A stretch of 43,083 nt of DNA. Source: Tabrizicola sp. (GTDB lineage: Bacteria > Pseudomonadota > Alphaproteobacteria > Rhodobacterales > Rhodobacteraceae). The notes under the pieces were generated by a model. That model ran no database searches. It was not told where the DNA came from and worked only from the letters and a program-made list of their open reading frames with translations. Location: positions 1 to 43,083 of the forward strand of contig NZ_JAEULO010000070.1 of assembly GCF_016793705.1 (NCBI RefSeq), read 5' to 3'. Of this stretch, positions 27,656-37,225 are shown in pieces (within the stretch, counting starts at the first letter, position 1; every line of letters starts with the position of its first letter). Position numbers and translations under genes: made by a program.

Positions 27656-28642
27656 ATGGCTGAGAAGGTGCTGGTGACGGGCGGCGCGGGATATATCGGG
27701 TCGCATGCCTGCAAGGCACTGGCGCGGGCCGGCTTCGAGCCAGTGGTGTTCGACAATTTGTCGACCGGCTGGAAGGGTGCGGTGAGATGGGGGCCGCTGG
27801 TCGAGGGCGACCTGATGGACCGGGCGAGCATTGATACGGCGCTGGCCGAGCATCGCCCCGCAGCGGTGATGCATTTCGCGGCGCTGTCGCTGGTGGGGGA
27901 GTCGATGCGCGACCCGGGGCGTTACTGGCGGGTGAACGTCGGGGGTGCGCTGAACCTGCTGGAGGCCTGTGCGGCGGCGGGGGTGCGGAACTTCGTCTTT
28001 TCGTCCACCTGCGCGACTTACGGCGATCAGGATGGGGTGCTGCTGACCGAGGAGACGCCGCAGCGGCCGATCAACGCCTATGGCGGGTCGAAGCTGGCGA
28101 TTGAACAAATGCTACAGGATTTCGGCAAGTCAGCCGGGATTTCCCATGTGATCTTTCGATATTTCAACGTTGCGGGCGCTGACCCGGAGGGCGAGACCGG
28201 CGAACAGCATGTGCCGGAGACGCATCTCATCCCGCTGATGCTGGACGCGGTGGCGGGCAAGTGCCCGGCGCTGACGGTCTTCGGGACCGACTATCCGACG
28301 CGCGACGGCACCTGCGTGCGCGACTATGTCCATGTGACGGACCTGGCCGAGGCGCATGTGCTGGGGTTGCGGCGCCTGCTGGACGGCAAGGGCAATGGCG
28401 TTTTCTGCCTGGGCACCGGGCGGGGCTTTTCGGTGCGCGAAGTGATCGAGGCGAGCCGGGCGGTGACCAACCGCGAGGTGCCGGTGGAGATCGGCGGAAG
28501 GCGGGCAGGGGATGCGGCGGCGCTGGTGTCTTCCTCGACCCATGCGATCGAGGAATTGGGGTGGGAGCCGCAGCATTCGACCCTGCGGCAGATGATCGGC
28601 GACGCCTGGGCCTGGGCGCAGAAGCCGGGGTTTGCCGAGTAG
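27656..28642 (+). CDS. galE: UDP-glucose 4-epimerase
   Basis: NAD+-dependent interconversion of UDP-glucose and UDP-galactose. A 328-residue extended SDR with the N-terminal motif VLVTGGAGYIGSHACKALARAG, FDNLSTG, the catalytic SSTCATYG and YGGSK (Tyr-x-x-x-Lys), FRYFNVAGADPEGETGEQH, and GTCVRDYVHVTDLAEAH, all canonical for GalE. A GGCGGAAC ribosome-binding sequence precedes the ATG. It follows the RTX gene closely and, with ugd, supplies sugar nucleotides for surface polysaccharide. Its stop abuts that of the convergent mutarotase-like gene with no spacer. Confidence 0.95.
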   Translation: MAEKVLVTGGAGYIGSHACKALARAGFEPVVFDNLSTGWKGAVRWGPLVEGDLMDRASIDTALAEHRPAAVMHFAALSLVGESMRDPGRYWRVNVGGALNLLEACAAAGVRNFVFSSTCATYGDQDGVLLTEETPQRPINAYGGSKLAIEQMLQDFGKSAGISHVIFRYFNVAGADPEGETGEQHVPETHLIPLMLDAVAGKCPALTVFGTDYPTRDGTCVRDYVHVTDLAEAHVLGLRRLLDGKGNGVFCLGTGRGFSVREVIEASRAVTNREVPVEIGGRRAGDAAALVSSSTHAIEELGWEPQHSTLRQMIGDAWAWAQKPGFAE

Positions 28643-29743
28643 TCAGAGATCCCAGTCGACGGGTTTCTTCGGTGGGGTTGCCTCGGTCCCCAGCCCCAGC
28701 CAGGCGGATCGCAAGGGCAGCTTGCGTTCTGCGCCCCAGTCGCCGGTGATGGTCAGCTCGTCGCCCTCCAGCATCACGCCCGCCACCATCTGGCCCGAGG
28801 GCCAGTGGATCGCCCCAAGGATGTGACGGATTTCAACCGTGCCGAGGGGGTCGAGCGTCAGGAGCGCGGGTTGCCCGGCGGCGGTCAGCGGGTCGGGGGT
28901 TTCCTGCGAGGAGAGGCCGAGGACGGGGAGGGCGGCCCCTTCCTCGATGCCCAGACAGCCGGTGTGGCGGCTGTTCCAGGGGGCGTAGTCGCGTCCGCCG
29001 TTGGAGTGCCAGAGCATGGTCATCGGCAGTGCGCGGGCGTTGCGCAGGGTGAGGATGAGGTCGCCTTCAGTGGGGCGGGTGATGGCGGTCCAGCCGAGGC
29101 GAGAGGAGGGGTCCTCGATCCCGGCGACGAAATCCTCATGCGCCTCGCCCCAGGGGTAGCGGTGCAGGTTGACCGTGCTGCCATCGGCGGCGGGGAATTC
29201 GGCGGCGTCCTCGGCGCGGCGGGGGTAGGCGAGGCGGGAGCGACCCCTCGTGGTCTCCAAGGGCTCGGGCAGGGTTTCCCACCAGCGCTTGCGCGAGAAG
29301 GAGAGCTTCGCGCCGTTCGGGACCGAGATCATCGCGTGGTTGGCGGCGGGCAGCGCGCCGGTGCCGCCGATGAACAGGTGGCGCTGGTAGACGAAGGGGT
29401 GGTCGTCCGCGAGCGACAGCTCCTTGACCACGGTCGCGCCCTGCACGGCGCCTTCCAGCACGGCGCGAAGGGTGGCGGGGGTGGAGGGGGTGACGCGCCA
29501 GTCGCCGTTGGCGGTGAGGCCGTGGAGACCGTCGGGGTCGGCGCCAAAGGGGGCGGCGAGAAAGTCGCCCGCCAGCCAGCGCTGGTGCGGGGGCGCGTCG
29601 GCGGGGACCTCCTCGGGCGACCAGGGGGCGTGGTGCAGGGGGGCGATGGCGGCGCCCTCGTCGGTGACTTCCAGGTGGCGCAGGACGCCGCCCTGCGGGG
29701 CGAAGGTCAGGCGGATGCCGCGGGCGGTGAGCGTGTGGGTCAT
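28643..29743 (-). CDS. Galactose mutarotase-fold protein, function unknown
   Basis: A 366-residue all-beta protein resembling the galactose mutarotase-like/aldose epimerase superfamily: GGVLRHLEVTDEGAAIAPLHHAPW near the N-terminus, repeated short strands, and LPMTMLWHSNGGRDYAPWNSRHTGCLGIEEG where a histidine and an acidic residue in a GxEEG context resemble the sugar-binding face. I cannot confirm the exact catalytic His/Glu pair of GalM. A strong AAAGGAGG lies before the start. It lies 53 bases downstream of the thiolase gene on the same strand and abuts galE, so it could belong to either context; the sugar-related neighbour fits its fold better. Confidence 0.65.
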   Translation of the reverse strand: MTHTLTARGIRLTFAPQGGVLRHLEVTDEGAAIAPLHHAPWSPEEVPADAPPHQRWLAGDFLAAPFGADPDGLHGLTANGDWRVTPSTPATLRAVLEGAVQGATVVKELSLADDHPFVYQRHLFIGGTGALPAANHAMISVPNGAKLSFSRKRWWETLPEPLETTRGRSRLAYPRRAEDAAEFPAADGSTVNLHRYPWGEAHEDFVAGIEDPSSRLGWTAITRPTEGDLILTLRNARALPMTMLWHSNGGRDYAPWNSRHTGCLGIEEGAALPVLGLSSQETPDPLTAAGQPALLTLDPLGTVEIRHILGAIHWPSGQMVAGVMLEGDELTITGDWGAERKLPLRSAWLGLGTEATPPKKPVDWDL

Positions 29744-29796
29744 GGCGGCGCCTCCTTTGGCGCGAGGCTAGCCGCTGGGGTCGGCCCGGCGCAAGG

Positions 29797-30972
29797 TCAG
29801 GCGGGCAGAAGCTCCAGCGCGACGCCCTGGCCGACGCCGACGCAAAGGGTGACGAGGGCCGATTTGCCGCCGGTTTCGGCCAGGCGGCGGGCGGCGGTTC
29901 CGGCAAGCCGCGCGCCGGACATGCCAAGCGGGTGGCCCATGGCGATGGCGCCGCCATGCGCGTTCAGGCGCGGGTCGTCGTCGACCAGGCCCCAGGCGCG
30001 GGTGCAGGCGAGGACCTGAGCGGCGAAGGCCTCGTTCAGCTCGATCACGTCATGGTCCTGTGCGGCGCGGCCGGTGCGGGCGGTCAGGCGGCTGGCGGCC
30101 TCGACCGGACCTAGCCCCATGATGCGGGGTTCGACGCCCCCCGAGGCGGCGGCTCCGATGCGGGCGAGGGGGGTGAGGCGGTGTTTGCGGACGGCTTCGG
30201 TGCTGGCGAGGATGACGGCGGCGGCCCCGTCGTTCACGCCCGAGGCGTTTCCGGCGGTCACGGTGCCGGGCTTGCGGAAGGGGGCGGGGAGGGCGGCGAG
30301 TTTTTCCAGGCTGGTGGGTCTTGGGTGTTCGTCGGTGCTGACGATGGTGTCGCCCTTCCGGCTGGAGATGATGACCGGCAGGATGTCGGGCGCGTGCCAC
30401 TCGGCGTCGTAGCGGGACTGCGAGAGGAGGGCGTAGCGGTCCTGATCCTCGCGGCTGATGACATGGTCGGCGGCGAGGTTTTCGGCGGTTTCGGGCATGG
30501 ATTCGGTGCCCCAGAGTTGCGCCATCCGGGGGTGGATGAAGCGCCAGCCGATGGTGGTGTCGAAGATTTCCGGGGTGCGGGCGAAGGGGGTTTCGGACTT
30601 CGGCATGACGAAGGGGGCGCGGGACATGCTCTCGACGCCGCCGGCGATGATCACATCGGCGGCCCCGTCGCGGATGGTGCGGGCGGCGGTGATCACCGCA
30701 TCGAGGCCCGAGGCGCAGAGGCGGTTGACGGTCAGCGCGGGGACGGTCGGGCCGAGGCGGGACAGGAGGGTGGCCATGCGGGCGACGTTGCGGTTGTCCT
30801 CGCCCGCCTGGTTGGCGCAACCGAAGATCACCTCGTCGACCGGGAGGTCGTGCAGGTCGAGAAGGCCGTCGATGACGCGGGTGGCGAGGTCGTCGGGGCG
30901 GACGGGGGCAAGCGCCCCGGCATAGCGGCCGATGGGCGTGCGGCGATGGGCGCAGAGGAAGACTTCGGTCAT
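29797..30972 (-). CDS. 3-oxoadipyl-CoA thiolase (PcaF/PaaJ type)
   Basis: Thiolytic cleavage of a 3-oxoacyl-CoA, by similarity 3-oxoadipyl-CoA to succinyl-CoA and acetyl-CoA. A 391-residue thiolase with the nucleophilic Cys86 in NRLCASGLDA, GGVESMSRAPFVM, HGGAIAMGHPLGMSGAR and the second cysteine in LCVGVGQG. The segment FGCANQAGEDNRNVARMA is strongly typical of PcaF/PaaJ rather than biosynthetic acetoacetyl-CoA thiolases. The ATG at 30972 overlaps the stop of the dehydrogenase gene (ATGA), so it is the third gene of a minus-strand operon. An open frame continues upstream past this start but is only a shadow of the dehydrogenase gene. Confidence 0.9.
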   Translation of the reverse strand: MTEVFLCAHRRTPIGRYAGALAPVRPDDLATRVIDGLLDLHDLPVDEVIFGCANQAGEDNRNVARMATLLSRLGPTVPALTVNRLCASGLDAVITAARTIRDGAADVIIAGGVESMSRAPFVMPKSETPFARTPEIFDTTIGWRFIHPRMAQLWGTESMPETAENLAADHVISREDQDRYALLSQSRYDAEWHAPDILPVIISSRKGDTIVSTDEHPRPTSLEKLAALPAPFRKPGTVTAGNASGVNDGAAAVILASTEAVRKHRLTPLARIGAAASGGVEPRIMGLGPVEAASRLTARTGRAAQDHDVIELNEAFAAQVLACTRAWGLVDDDPRLNAHGGAIAMGHPLGMSGARLAGTAARRLAETGGKSALVTLCVGVGQGVALELLPA

Positions 30973-32096
30973 TTCGTCTCCAGCCCCGGTGCGGGGTCGT
31001 AGCGGGGTTTCAGCGCGTCTGGCGCGACGGCGCGGAGGCGGGCGAGTTCGGCGAGGATGGCTGGGCGGCCATACTTGGCCAAGGCCTCGAACGGGCCGCG
31101 GGGGAAGTTGAGGCCGAGGCGCATCGCGGTGTCGATGCCCTCGGGCGTGGTGCCGCCTTCGGCGAGGAGCCAGTGGGCTTCGTTGACGAGGGTCGCCTCG
31201 ATGCGGAGCGCGATGGCTGCGGCGTCGGCGGGCGGGCTGGCGGGCGGGTCGAGGAAGACGAAGCCCTTGCCCGTCTTGCGGCCGAGATTTCCGCTGGCGA
31301 CCTGGGCCTTCAGCGCCGGGAAGGGCAGGTAGCGTGGGTGCTGGCGCATGGCGGCGTGCATCCCCTCGGTCGCGGCGAGGTTGATGTCGGCGCCGATCAG
31401 GTCGATCAGGGCGAAGGGGCCAAGCTTGTAGCCTGCGGCGGTCATGGCGGCGTCGATCTCGGCGGCGCTGCGGCCTTCGGACAGAAGGGCCAGCGCCTCG
31501 CCGTAATAGGGCCGGGCGCAGCGGTTGACGATGAAGCCGGGGCGGTCGGGGCAGAGGATGACGGTCTTGCCTGCGGCCTCGGTCCATTGCTGCGCGCGGG
31601 CGATGGTGGTGGGGGAGGTGCCCGCATGGGGGGCGAGTTCTACCAGCTTCATCGCTGGCGGCGGGTTGAAGAAATGCAGCGCGAGGGTGCGGTCGGGGTG
31701 TTTCAGGCCGTCTGCGATGGCGTGGATCGGCAGCGAGGAGGTGTTGGTGGCGAGGATCGCGTCGGGGGCGATGAGCGGCTCCAGTGCGGCGAAGAGGGCC
31801 TGCTTGGCCTCCAGCTTCTCGACGATGGCCTCGATGATCAACTGGCAGGGGGCAAGTTCGGCCAAATCCCCGGCCACGGTGAGGCGGGCGAGGGTGGCAT
31901 CGCGGTCGGCCTCGGTCAGCCTTCCGGCGGTGACGCGGGATTGCAGGGTGTCGCCAAGCCTGGCGAGAGCGCTGTCTCGGGCGGGCTGATGGGCGTCGGT
32001 GGCGATGACCGGGAAGCCCGCCTGGGCGTAGACCTGTGCGATGCCGAGGCCCATGGTGCCCAGCCCGACGATGCCGATGGCGGGGCGAGCGGTCAT
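30969..32096 (-). CDS. 3-hydroxyacyl-CoA dehydrogenase
   Basis: NAD+-dependent oxidation of 3-hydroxyacyl-CoA to 3-oxoacyl-CoA. The 375-residue protein has the Rossmann motif [21 protein letters not shown], then ATNTSSLPI, the catalytic histidine in [17 protein letters not shown], and [16 protein letters not shown], followed by two helical C-terminal domains (the second from about residue 290, with a degenerate GINFPRGP-like motif). This domain layout resembles PaaH-type enzymes of aromatic degradation. Start and stop overlap the neighbouring genes by four bases on each side, so the three minus-strand genes are tightly coupled. The substrate is assigned only by context. Confidence 0.9.
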   Translation of the reverse strand: MTARPAIGIVGLGTMGLGIAQVYAQAGFPVIATDAHQPARDSALARLGDTLQSRVTAGRLTEADRDATLARLTVAGDLAELAPCQLIIEAIVEKLEAKQALFAALEPLIAPDAILATNTSSLPIHAIADGLKHPDRTLALHFFNPPPAMKLVELAPHAGTSPTTIARAQQWTEAAGKTVILCPDRPGFIVNRCARPYYGEALALLSEGRSAAEIDAAMTAAGYKLGPFALIDLIGADINLAATEGMHAAMRQHPRYLPFPALKAQVASGNLGRKTGKGFVFLDPPASPPADAAAIALRIEATLVNEAHWLLAEGGTTPEGIDTAMRLGLNFPRGPFEALAKYGRPAILAELARLRAVAPDALKPRYDPAPGLETK

Positions 32097-32848
32097 TGGC
32101 CGATAAACCCCGGCTTGCGCTTTTCGCGGAAGGCGCGGATGCCCTCGGCCTTGTCGGCGGTGTCGAGCAGGGTCTCGAAGGCGGCGCGTTCCTGGTCCAG
32201 CGCCAGCGCGCCTTCCGCCCCGGCGACAAGGGCGGCCTTGGCGGCTTGCAGGGCGAGGGGCGCGCGCTCGGCCAGCTTTTCGACCAGCGGGCGGGCGATC
32301 TCCTCCGCCGTGCCGTCCGAGAGCCAGCCCGCGATGCCCCAGTCATGGGCGGTGGCAGCAGGCAGGATTTCACCGGTCAGGACCAGCCGGGTCGCCCGTG
32401 CCCGGCCCACCAGCGACAACAACCGCTGCGCCCCGCCCGCGCCGGGGATCAGGCCGAGGTTCGTCTCGGGCAGGCCGACCCGCGCCGTCGCCCCCAGCAC
32501 AAAACAATCGGCCATCAGCGCCAGTTCGAACCCGCCGCCCAGGGCGAAACCGTCCACGGCGGCGACCAGCGGCTTCGGAAAGGCGCGGATGCGGGCCCAA
32601 TGCGCCTTGCGGGGGTCTGCTGCGCCATCCGCCGAAGATTTCCCCTCGATCTCGCCGATGTCGGCCCCGGCGGCGAAGTTGCCATCGGCGCCGGTCAAGA
32701 GCACTGCGCGACAGGCAGGGTCGCCCGCGAGTTCGGTCAACACCCCCGCCAGTTGCGCCAGAAGCGCGGTGTTCAGCGCGTTCTTCGCCTGCGGCCGGTT
32801 CAGCACCAGCCGGGTCCAGGCCCCCTGCGGTTCGACGATCAGATCCAT
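32093..32848 (-). CDS. Enoyl-CoA hydratase/isomerase, canonical active site
   Basis: Crotonase-fold enzyme adding water to a 2-enoyl-CoA, about 251 residues. Both catalytic glutamates of hydratases are present, in [12 protein letters not shown] and [15 protein letters not shown], and the oxyanion-hole segment is [11 protein letters not shown]. The internal ATG at 32848 is preferred because AGG lies nine bases upstream; an ATG at 32857 would add three residues but has no spacing to its AGG. It is the first gene of the minus-strand operon and starts 28 bases from the operator region shared with the divergent monooxygenase. It contrasts with the other crotonase in the cluster (36398-37225), which lacks both glutamates. 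Confidence 0.92.
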   Translation of the reverse strand: MDLIVEPQGAWTRLVLNRPQAKNALNTALLAQLAGVLTELAGDPACRAVLLTGADGNFAAGADIGEIEGKSSADGAADPRKAHWARIRAFPKPLVAAVDGFALGGGFELALMADCFVLGATARVGLPETNLGLIPGAGGAQRLLSLVGRARATRLVLTGEILPAATAHDWGIAGWLSDGTAEEIARPLVEKLAERAPLALQAAKAALVAGAEGALALDQERAAFETLLDTADKAEGIRAFREKRKPGFIGQ

Positions 32849-32875
32849 GCTTTGCATCCTGCACTGGCGGCACGT

Positions 32876-32907
32876 AATTTCAAGCTAGAAATTTCAAGCT
32901 TGAAATT
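32876..32907. promoter_or_regulatory. Tandem 18-bp palindromes in the divergent catabolic promoter (putative MarR operators)
   Basis: AATTTCAAGCTTGAAATT (32890-32907) is a perfect 18-bp palindrome. Its left neighbour AATTTCAAGCTAGAAATT (32876-32893) is the same element with one substitution, sharing four bases and offset by 14 bp. The 99-110-bp divergent gap is the only AT-rich stretch here and separates two catabolic operons. Size and symmetry fit a MarR dimer site, and a MarR gene lies in the plus-strand operon. I infer repression of both operons, relieved by a CoA-thioester or aromatic ligand. Confidence 0.7.
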
Positions 32908-32956
32908 ATTTTATCACGGTGGCAGGCTCCGGTCAGTCAGGGACTCGGAGGGTCAG

Positions 32957-35242
32957 GTGAAAGTTCTTTGCCTTGGGGGTGGTCCGGCGGGCCTGTATTT
33001 CGCCATCTCGATGAAGCTGCGCGATCCTTCGCACCAGGTCACGGTTCTGGAGCGGAACAAAGCGAACGACACGTTCGGCTGGGGTGTCGTGCTGTCGGAC
33101 GACGCGATGGCGCGGATGAAGAAGAACGATCCGCAATCCTACGAGGCGATCAAGGCGAGCTTCGCCTATTGGGACGACATTGCCGTGGTGCATCGCGGCG
33201 AACGGATCGTGTCGGGCGGGCATGGCTTTGCCGGGATCGGCCGGATGAAGATGCTGCTTCTGTTGCAGGACCGCGCGCGTGAGCTTGGGGTGGACCTGCG
33301 CTTCGAGACGGAGTTCAAGTCGGCCGAGGATTACCGCAAGGATTATGACCTGGTGGTGGCGACGGACGGGATCAACAGCCTGGTGCGCAAGGAATATGCC
33401 GAGGTGTTCAAGCCCGACATCGACCAGCGGCTGGTCAAGTTCATCTGGCTGGGCACGCACCAGAAATTCGACGACGCCTTCACCTTCATCTTCGAGGAGA
33501 CCGAGTGGGGCTGGTTCTGGGCGCATGTCTACCAGTTCGACAATGACACCGCGACCTTCATCGTCGACTGCATGCCCGAGACCTGGGACCGGGCGGGCTT
33601 CGCCGAGATGTCGAAGGAAGAGATCGTCGCCACCTGCCAGCGGATCTTCGCGAAGCATCTGGGCTGTCACGACCTGATCTCGAACGCCAATCACCTGCGG
33701 GGCAGCGCGGTCTGGATGCAGTTCCCGCGCGTGCTGTGCGAGCGGTGGTACAACGGCAATGTCGTGCTGATGGGCGACGCGGCGGCGACGGGGCATTATT
33801 CCATCGGCTCGGGCTCGCGGCTGGCCTTCGACTCGGCGATCGCGCTGGCGGATTACCTGCATTCCGAACCGACGATGGAGGCCGCCTTCCAGCGCTATCA
33901 GGAGGAGCGGCGGGTCGAGGTCCTGCGCCTGCAATCGGCGGCGCGGAACAGCCTGGAGTGGTTCGAGCGGGTCGAGCGCTATCTGGACATGGCGCCGATG
34001 CAGTTCGCCTATTCGCTGTTGACCCGCAGCCAGCGGATTTCGCATGAGAATCTGCGGTTGCGTGATCCGGAGTGGTTGCGCAAGGCCGAGGACTGGTTCC
34101 AGCGCCAGGCCGGGGGGCAGGCGGGCCGTCAGCCGATGTTCGCGCCGTTCCAGCTGCGCGGGATGCGGCTGGAGAACCGCGTCGTCGTGTCGCCGATGGC
34201 GCAGTACAAGGCGGTGGACGGATGCCCGACCGATTGGCACTTCTCGCATTACGCCGAACGGACCAAGGGCGGGGCGGGTCTGGTCTATGTCGAGATGACC
34301 TGCGTCTCGCCCGAGGGGCGGATCACGCCGGGCTGTCCGGGGCTTTATGCGCCCGAGCATGAGGTAGCGTGGAAGCGACTGGCCGATTTCGTCCATGCCG
34401 AGACCCATGCGAAGCTCTGCTGCCAGATCGGTCATTCGGGGCGGAAGGGCAGCACGCAACTCGGCTGGGAGGAGGGGGACGCCCCGCTGGCGTCGGGCAA
34501 CTGGCCGGTGATGAGCGCGAGTGCGATCCCGTGGAGCGCGGGCAATGCGGTGCCGAAGGCGATGACGCGGGCGGACATGGATGCGGTGCGCGAACAGTTC
34601 GTCGCCTCGACCAAGATGGCCGAGCGTGCCGGATTTGACATGATCGAACTTCATGCGGCGCATGGCTATCTGATTTCCTCCTTCATCAGCCCGAAATCGA
34701 ACATCCGGACGGATGAGTACGGTGGCAGTCTGGAGAACCGCCTGCGCTGGCCGCTGGAGGTGTTCCGCGCGATGCGGGCCGTGTGGCCCGAGGACAAGCC
34801 GATGTCGGTGCGGATTTCGGCGAGTGACTGGGTGGGCGATGAAGGGGTGACGCCGGAGGAGGCGGTGGAGATCGCCAAGGCCTTCGCGGAAGCCGGGGCG
34901 GATATCATCGACGTCAGCGCCGGGCAGACCAGCACGGACGCAAAGCCGGTCTATGGCCGGATGTTCCAGACCCCGTTCAGCGACCGTATCCGCAATGAGG
35001 CGGGGCTGGCGACGATGGCGGTCGGCAACATCACCGAGGCGGATCAGGTGAACGGCATCCTGCTGGCAGGGCGCGCCGATCTGGTGGCGCTGGCGCGACC
35101 GCATCTGGCCGATCCCTACTGGACGCTGCACGCGGCGGTGAAGGCGGGGGACGAGGGCGTCTTCTGGCCGAATCCCTATCTCAACGGCCGCGACCAGGCG
35201 CTGCGCTTGCAGGCGCGGGCGCAAGAGGTGATCCGGGTATGA
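32957..35242 (+). CDS. 2-aminobenzoyl-CoA monooxygenase/reductase-type fusion (also annotated bifunctional salicylyl-CoA 5-hydroxylase/oxidoreductase)
   Basis: A 761-residue natural fusion. Residues 1 to about 390 are a class A flavin monooxygenase: FAD motif [16 protein letters not shown], DGxNS-type [12 protein letters not shown], and the second FAD motif [20 protein letters not shown]. From residue 394 ([20 protein letters not shown]) to the end is an old-yellow-enzyme FMN reductase with [17 protein letters not shown] and [12 protein letters not shown]. The Azoarcus evansii 2-aminobenzoyl-CoA monooxygenase/reductase has this layout: it hydroxylates and then reduces the ring of anthraniloyl-CoA. 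The start is GTG at 32957 with CGGAGGG six bases upstream; the frame is open further upstream but antisense to the hydratase gene. First gene of the plus-strand operon. 2-Aminobenzoyl-CoA is the preferred substrate from context; salicylyl-CoA is the alternative. Confidence 0.88.
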   Translation: MKVLCLGGGPAGLYFAISMKLRDPSHQVTVLERNKANDTFGWGVVLSDDAMARMKKNDPQSYEAIKASFAYWDDIAVVHRGERIVSGGHGFAGIGRMKMLLLLQDRARELGVDLRFETEFKSAEDYRKDYDLVVATDGINSLVRKEYAEVFKPDIDQRLVKFIWLGTHQKFDDAFTFIFEETEWGWFWAHVYQFDNDTATFIVDCMPETWDRAGFAEMSKEEIVATCQRIFAKHLGCHDLISNANHLRGSAVWMQFPRVLCERWYNGNVVLMGDAAATGHYSIGSGSRLAFDSAIALADYLHSEPTMEAAFQRYQEERRVEVLRLQSAARNSLEWFERVERYLDMAPMQFAYSLLTRSQRISHENLRLRDPEWLRKAEDWFQRQAGGQAGRQPMFAPFQLRGMRLENRVVVSPMAQYKAVDGCPTDWHFSHYAERTKGGAGLVYVEMTCVSPEGRITPGCPGLYAPEHEVAWKRLADFVHAETHAKLCCQIGHSGRKGSTQLGWEEGDAPLASGNWPVMSASAIPWSAGNAVPKAMTRADMDAVREQFVASTKMAERAGFDMIELHAAHGYLISSFISPKSNIRTDEYGGSLENRLRWPLEVFRAMRAVWPEDKPMSVRISASDWVGDEGVTPEEAVEIAKAFAEAGADIIDVSAGQTSTDAKPVYGRMFQTPFSDRIRNEAGLATMAVGNITEADQVNGILLAGRADLVALARPHLADPYWTLHAAVKAGDEGVFWPNPYLNGRDQALRLQARAQEVIRV

Positions 35243-35976
35243 CGCTTCAGGGCAAGCGCGTATTGATCACGGGGGGCGGTTCCGGTGCCGGGGCCGACCT
35301 TGCGCGCGGCTTTGCCGAGGCGGGGGCGGAGGTGGTGATCGCGGGCCGCCGGGCTGAGGCGCTGAAGGCGGTGGCAGAGCCGCTGGGTGCGCGCTGGGTG
35401 ACTGCCGATGTGACCGACGAGGCCTCGGTCGCGGCGATGTTCCGGGAGGCCGGGCCTTGCGACATTGTCATCGCCAATGCGGGCGCGGCGGACAGCGGGG
35501 TGCTGGCGAAGACCTCGCTGGCCCAGTGGAACGCGATGATTGCGGTGAACCTGACCGGCGTGTTCCTGACCTTCCGCGCGGCGCTTGGCCAGTTCCGGGG
35601 CGAGGGGCGGCTGATCGCGGTGGCCTCGACGGCGGGGCTGAAGGGCTATGCCAAGGTCGCGCCCTATGCCGCGGCGAAGCATGGGGTGATCGGCATGGTG
35701 CGGTCGCTGGCGCTGGAAGTGGCGCGGAAGGGGATCACGGTCAACGCGATCTGTCCGGGGTTCCTCGACACGCCGATGACGGAACATTCGGCGCAGGTGA
35801 TCGCGGATAAGACCGGCAAGAGCCTGGCCGAGGCGCGGGCGGCGCTGGAGGGTCTGAGCCCTCAGGGGCGGCTTTACCAACCCGCGGAAGTGACGGCGGC
35901 GGCGTTGTACCTGGCCTCTGACGTGGCGTCGGGCGTGAACGGGGCTTGCCTGACCATTTCGGGGGGCGAGGTGTGA
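35239..35976 (+). CDS. Short-chain dehydrogenase/reductase (SDR)
   Basis: NAD(P)-dependent oxidoreductase of 245 residues. Motifs: [22 protein letters not shown] (TGxxxGxG cofactor loop), IVIANAGAA (NAG), the catalytic serine in [15 protein letters not shown] (YxxxK), and [11 protein letters not shown]. It starts in a four-base overlap (ATGA) with the stop of the monooxygenase/reductase gene and ends in a GTGA overlap with the MarR gene. In the proposed pathway it could oxidise the ring hydroxyl or the ring-derived hydroxyacyl-CoA; the substrate is inferred from context only. Confidence 0.9.
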   Translation: MTLQGKRVLITGGGSGAGADLARGFAEAGAEVVIAGRRAEALKAVAEPLGARWVTADVTDEASVAAMFREAGPCDIVIANAGAADSGVLAKTSLAQWNAMIAVNLTGVFLTFRAALGQFRGEGRLIAVASTAGLKGYAKVAPYAAAKHGVIGMVRSLALEVARKGITVNAICPGFLDTPMTEHSAQVIADKTGKSLAEARAALEGLSPQGRLYQPAEVTAAALYLASDVASGVNGACLTISGGEV

Positions 35977-36401
35977 GCGAGGGATCGAAGCGGCGGCTGA
36001 AGATGTGGATCCGGCTGCTGGGCGTGACCCGGGCGGCTGAAAACGGGTTGCGCGAATACCTGCGGGTCAATCACGACACCACCTTGCCGCGGTTCGACGT
36101 GATGGCCGCGCTCTACCGCCGCCGCGAGGGCGTCACGATGAGCGAGCTTTCCCGGATGCTTCTGGTGTCGAACGGCAATGCGACGGCGGTGGTGGACCGG
36201 CTGGAGGCCGAGGAACTGGTCCGGCGGACGCCCTCGGAACTGGACCGGCGGACGGTGCATGTGGCACTGACGGCGGAGGGGACGACGGCTTTCGAGACCA
36301 TGGCCGAGGGGCACGAGGCGGAAGTGGCGCGTCTGTTCGCAGGGCTGAGGGACGAGGAACTGGAGCAGATGACGGCGATCCTGAAGAGGATGGGAAGATG
36401 A
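35973..36401 (+). CDS. MarR-family transcriptional regulator
   Basis: A 142-residue winged helix-turn-helix protein. The DNA-binding core is [20 protein letters not shown] with the recognition helix [19 protein letters not shown], and the wing [14 protein letters not shown]. The helical N- and C-termini form the dimer interface. It starts at GTG 35973, overlapping the SDR stop, and ends with ATGA overlapping the next gene, so it is made in proportion to the enzymes it probably controls. The tandem 18-bp palindromes at 32876-32907 are its most likely operators. MarR proteins of aromatic-CoA pathways commonly respond to CoA thioesters; the ligand here is unknown. Confidence 0.9.
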   Translation: MSEGSKRRLKMWIRLLGVTRAAENGLREYLRVNHDTTLPRFDVMAALYRRREGVTMSELSRMLLVSNGNATAVVDRLEAEELVRRTPSELDRRTVHVALTAEGTTAFETMAEGHEAEVARLFAGLRDEELEQMTAILKRMGR

Positions 36402-37225
36402 GCTTTTCGGTGGGGACGACGATGGCCGGTCTGAAGCCGGAGCATTTCCTGTGGGAGGTGAAGGACCGGATTGCCGTGGTGCGGCTGAACCGGCCCGACC
36501 GCAAGAACCCGCTGACCTTCGACAGCTATGCGGAATTGCGCGACAGCTTCCGCGCACTGGTCTATGCGACGGATGTGGACGTGGTGGTCTTTGCGTCAAA
36601 TGGCGGGAACTTCTGTTCGGGGGGCGATGTGCATGACATCATCGGCCCGCTGATCGGCCTGCCGATGAAGGACCTGCTGGCTTTCACGCGGATGACCGGC
36701 GATCTGGTCAAGGCGATGATTTCCTGCGGGAAACCGATCATCGCGGCGGTGGATGGGGTGGCGGTGGGGGCGGGCGCGATCATCGCGATGGCCTCGGACC
36801 TGCGGCTGGCGACGCCCGCTGCCAAATGCGCCTTCCTGTTCACGCGGGTGGGGCTTGCGGGCTGCGACATGGGCGCCTGTGCGATGCTGCCCCGGATCGT
36901 CGGGCAGGGCCGGGCGGCGGAGCTTCTGTACACCGGCCGGGTGATGGGGGCCGAGGAGGGAGAACACTGGGGCTTCTGGAACGCGCTTCATGCGCCCGAG
37001 GTTCTGGAGGCCGAGGCGATGGCCCTGGCCCGGCGATTGGCCTCGGGGCCGGTCTTTGCGCATGGGATCACCAAGACCCAGCTGAACCAGGAATGGAACA
37101 TGGGGCTGGAGCAGGCGATCGAGGCCGAGGCGCAGGCCCAGGCGATCTGCATGCAGACCAAGGACTTCGAGCGGGCCTATCGGGCCTTCGTCGCCAAGGA
37201 GAAACCCGTCTTCGCGGGTGACTGA
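36398..37225 (+). CDS. Atypical enoyl-CoA hydratase/isomerase-family protein lacking both catalytic glutamates
   Basis: Crotonase-fold protein of 275 residues. The CoA-binding and oxyanion-hole regions are present ([27 protein letters not shown]). The first hydratase glutamate is replaced ([11 protein letters not shown], Ile128) and the second position is Thr149/Arg150 (LFTRVGLAG). An aspartate (Asp157 in GCDMGACAM) lies 12 residues before the conserved RIVG glycine, which I believe is where 4-chlorobenzoyl-CoA dehalogenase has its nucleophilic aspartate. The protein is therefore probably not a simple hydratase; hydrolytic ring opening or substitution on a ring-CoA substrate is plausible in this cluster. 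It starts with ATGA overlapping the MarR stop. Fold assignment is firm; the reaction is inferred. Confidence 0.85.
   Translation: MSFSVGTTMAGLKPEHFLWEVKDRIAVVRLNRPDRKNPLTFDSYAELRDSFRALVYATDVDVVVFASNGGNFCSGGDVHDIIGPLIGLPMKDLLAFTRMTGDLVKAMISCGKPIIAAVDGVAVGAGAIIAMASDLRLATPAAKCAFLFTRVGLAGCDMGACAMLPRIVGQGRAAELLYTGRVMGAEEGEHWGFWNALHAPEVLEAEAMALARRLASGPVFAHGITKTQLNQEWNMGLEQAIEAEAQAQAICMQTKDFERAYRAFVAKEKPVFAGD

Noticed and set aside
29797-32373. Upstream extension of the thiolase frame to 858 residues (possible fusion protein)
   Set aside because: The extension is Arg/Pro-rich and lies over the dehydrogenase and hydratase genes in another frame. The thiolase starts normally at 30972 with an ATGA overlap.
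32036-32956. N-terminal extension of the monooxygenase/reductase by 307 residues
   Set aside because: It is antisense to the hydratase gene and crosses the operator region. The GTG at 32957 has a good ribosome-binding site and begins directly with the FAD-binding strand.
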